DNA from: Hyphomicrobiales bacterium
GTDB lineage: Bacteria > Pseudomonadota > Alphaproteobacteria > Rhizobiales > Xanthobacteraceae
Direction: 5' to 3'
Length of the DNA stretch: 6,325 nt
Assembly: GCA_016201085.1 (NCBI GenBank)
Contig: JACQDO010000279.1
Coordinates: forward strand, 1-6,325
The translations under genes and the position numbers were made by a program. The notes beneath the pieces were generated by a model, which made no database searches, was not told the DNA's origin, and was given only the letters and a program-made list of their open reading frames with translations. Positions 6,191-6,325 of the stretch are shown here, piece after piece (position 1 is the first letter of the stretch; each line of letters opens with the position of its first letter).

Positions 6191-6325
6191 TCGGAGGATT
6201 CGGCCGGCGCCGGCAGCCGGTCGGCCAGTTCCGCCCCGGCGTCGCGCGAAAGTCGCGCGAAAATGAAGACCGAAATGGCCGAAATCGCCGCTACGCCTAA
6301 GAATGCCGGTTGGAAATCGGCCGCC
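6175..6325 (-). CDS. C-terminal end of a probable MFS transporter (cut by window edge)
   Basis: I translated the minus strand by hand from the right edge: 49 codons then TGA at 6177-6175. The frame opens with DFQPAFLG, then a hydrophobic stretch [15 protein letters not shown] that fits the last transmembrane helix of a major facilitator transporter. A soluble acidic tail [20 protein letters not shown] follows. The helix-plus-tail pattern and my recollection of similar neighbours of rlmE in rhizobial genomes suggest a drug-efflux type MFS protein; the substrate cannot be judged from this fragment. It converges on rlmE, and the two coding regions share 16 bases. Confidence 0.6.
   Translation of the reverse strand, partial: AADFQPAFLGVAAISAISVFIFARLSRDAGAELADRLPAPAESSDQRTG

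Overview
The window looks like chromosomal DNA from an alphaproteobacterium of the order Hyphomicrobiales (Rhizobiales), most like the Bradyrhizobium/Rhodopseudomonas/Pseudolabrys group. The grounds are the high GC of the core genes (about 65% in hand-counted 60-base samples), the ppx-rlmE gene pair with a four-base overlap, the style of the CoxL-type protein, and palindromic repeats of a kind I recall from these genomes. Species assignment is inference.

Left part (1-1815): this accessory-looking stretch is visibly less GC-rich. All its genes are on the minus strand. It holds a toxin-antitoxin pair (RelE/HigB-like toxin 308-652, then an XRE/HigA-like antitoxin 1-311 that runs off the left edge) with overlapping palindromes just upstream of the toxin start. 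A single gene for an exported protein of unknown function with six cysteines follows (893-1663). Two directly oriented copies of a cloverleaf-like palindromic repeat (720-809 and 1737-1811) bracket that gene.

Middle (1815-4166, minus strand): a complete molybdenum hydroxylase large subunit of the CoxL/xanthine dehydrogenase family, with the form II active-site motif AYRGAGR. No gene for the FeS or FAD subunit is next to it in this window.

Divergent intergenic region (4167-4364): it contains a 16-base sequence that fits the ParB-binding parS consensus TGTTNCACGTGAAACA at every defined position when read on the minus strand. It also holds a plausible ppx promoter, small stem-loops and a good ribosome binding site for ppx.

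Right part (4365-6325): ppx (short Ppx/GppA phosphatase) and rlmE (23S rRNA 2'-O-methyltransferase) form a translationally coupled plus-strand pair. A convergent minus-strand gene follows. Only its last 49 codons are in the window, they look like the C-terminus of an MFS transporter, and they overlap the end of rlmE by 16 bases.

The most interesting single signal is the parS site. The next are the repeat-bracketed orphan gene and the orphan CoxL. I found no CRISPR array, tRNA, rRNA or transposase gene.
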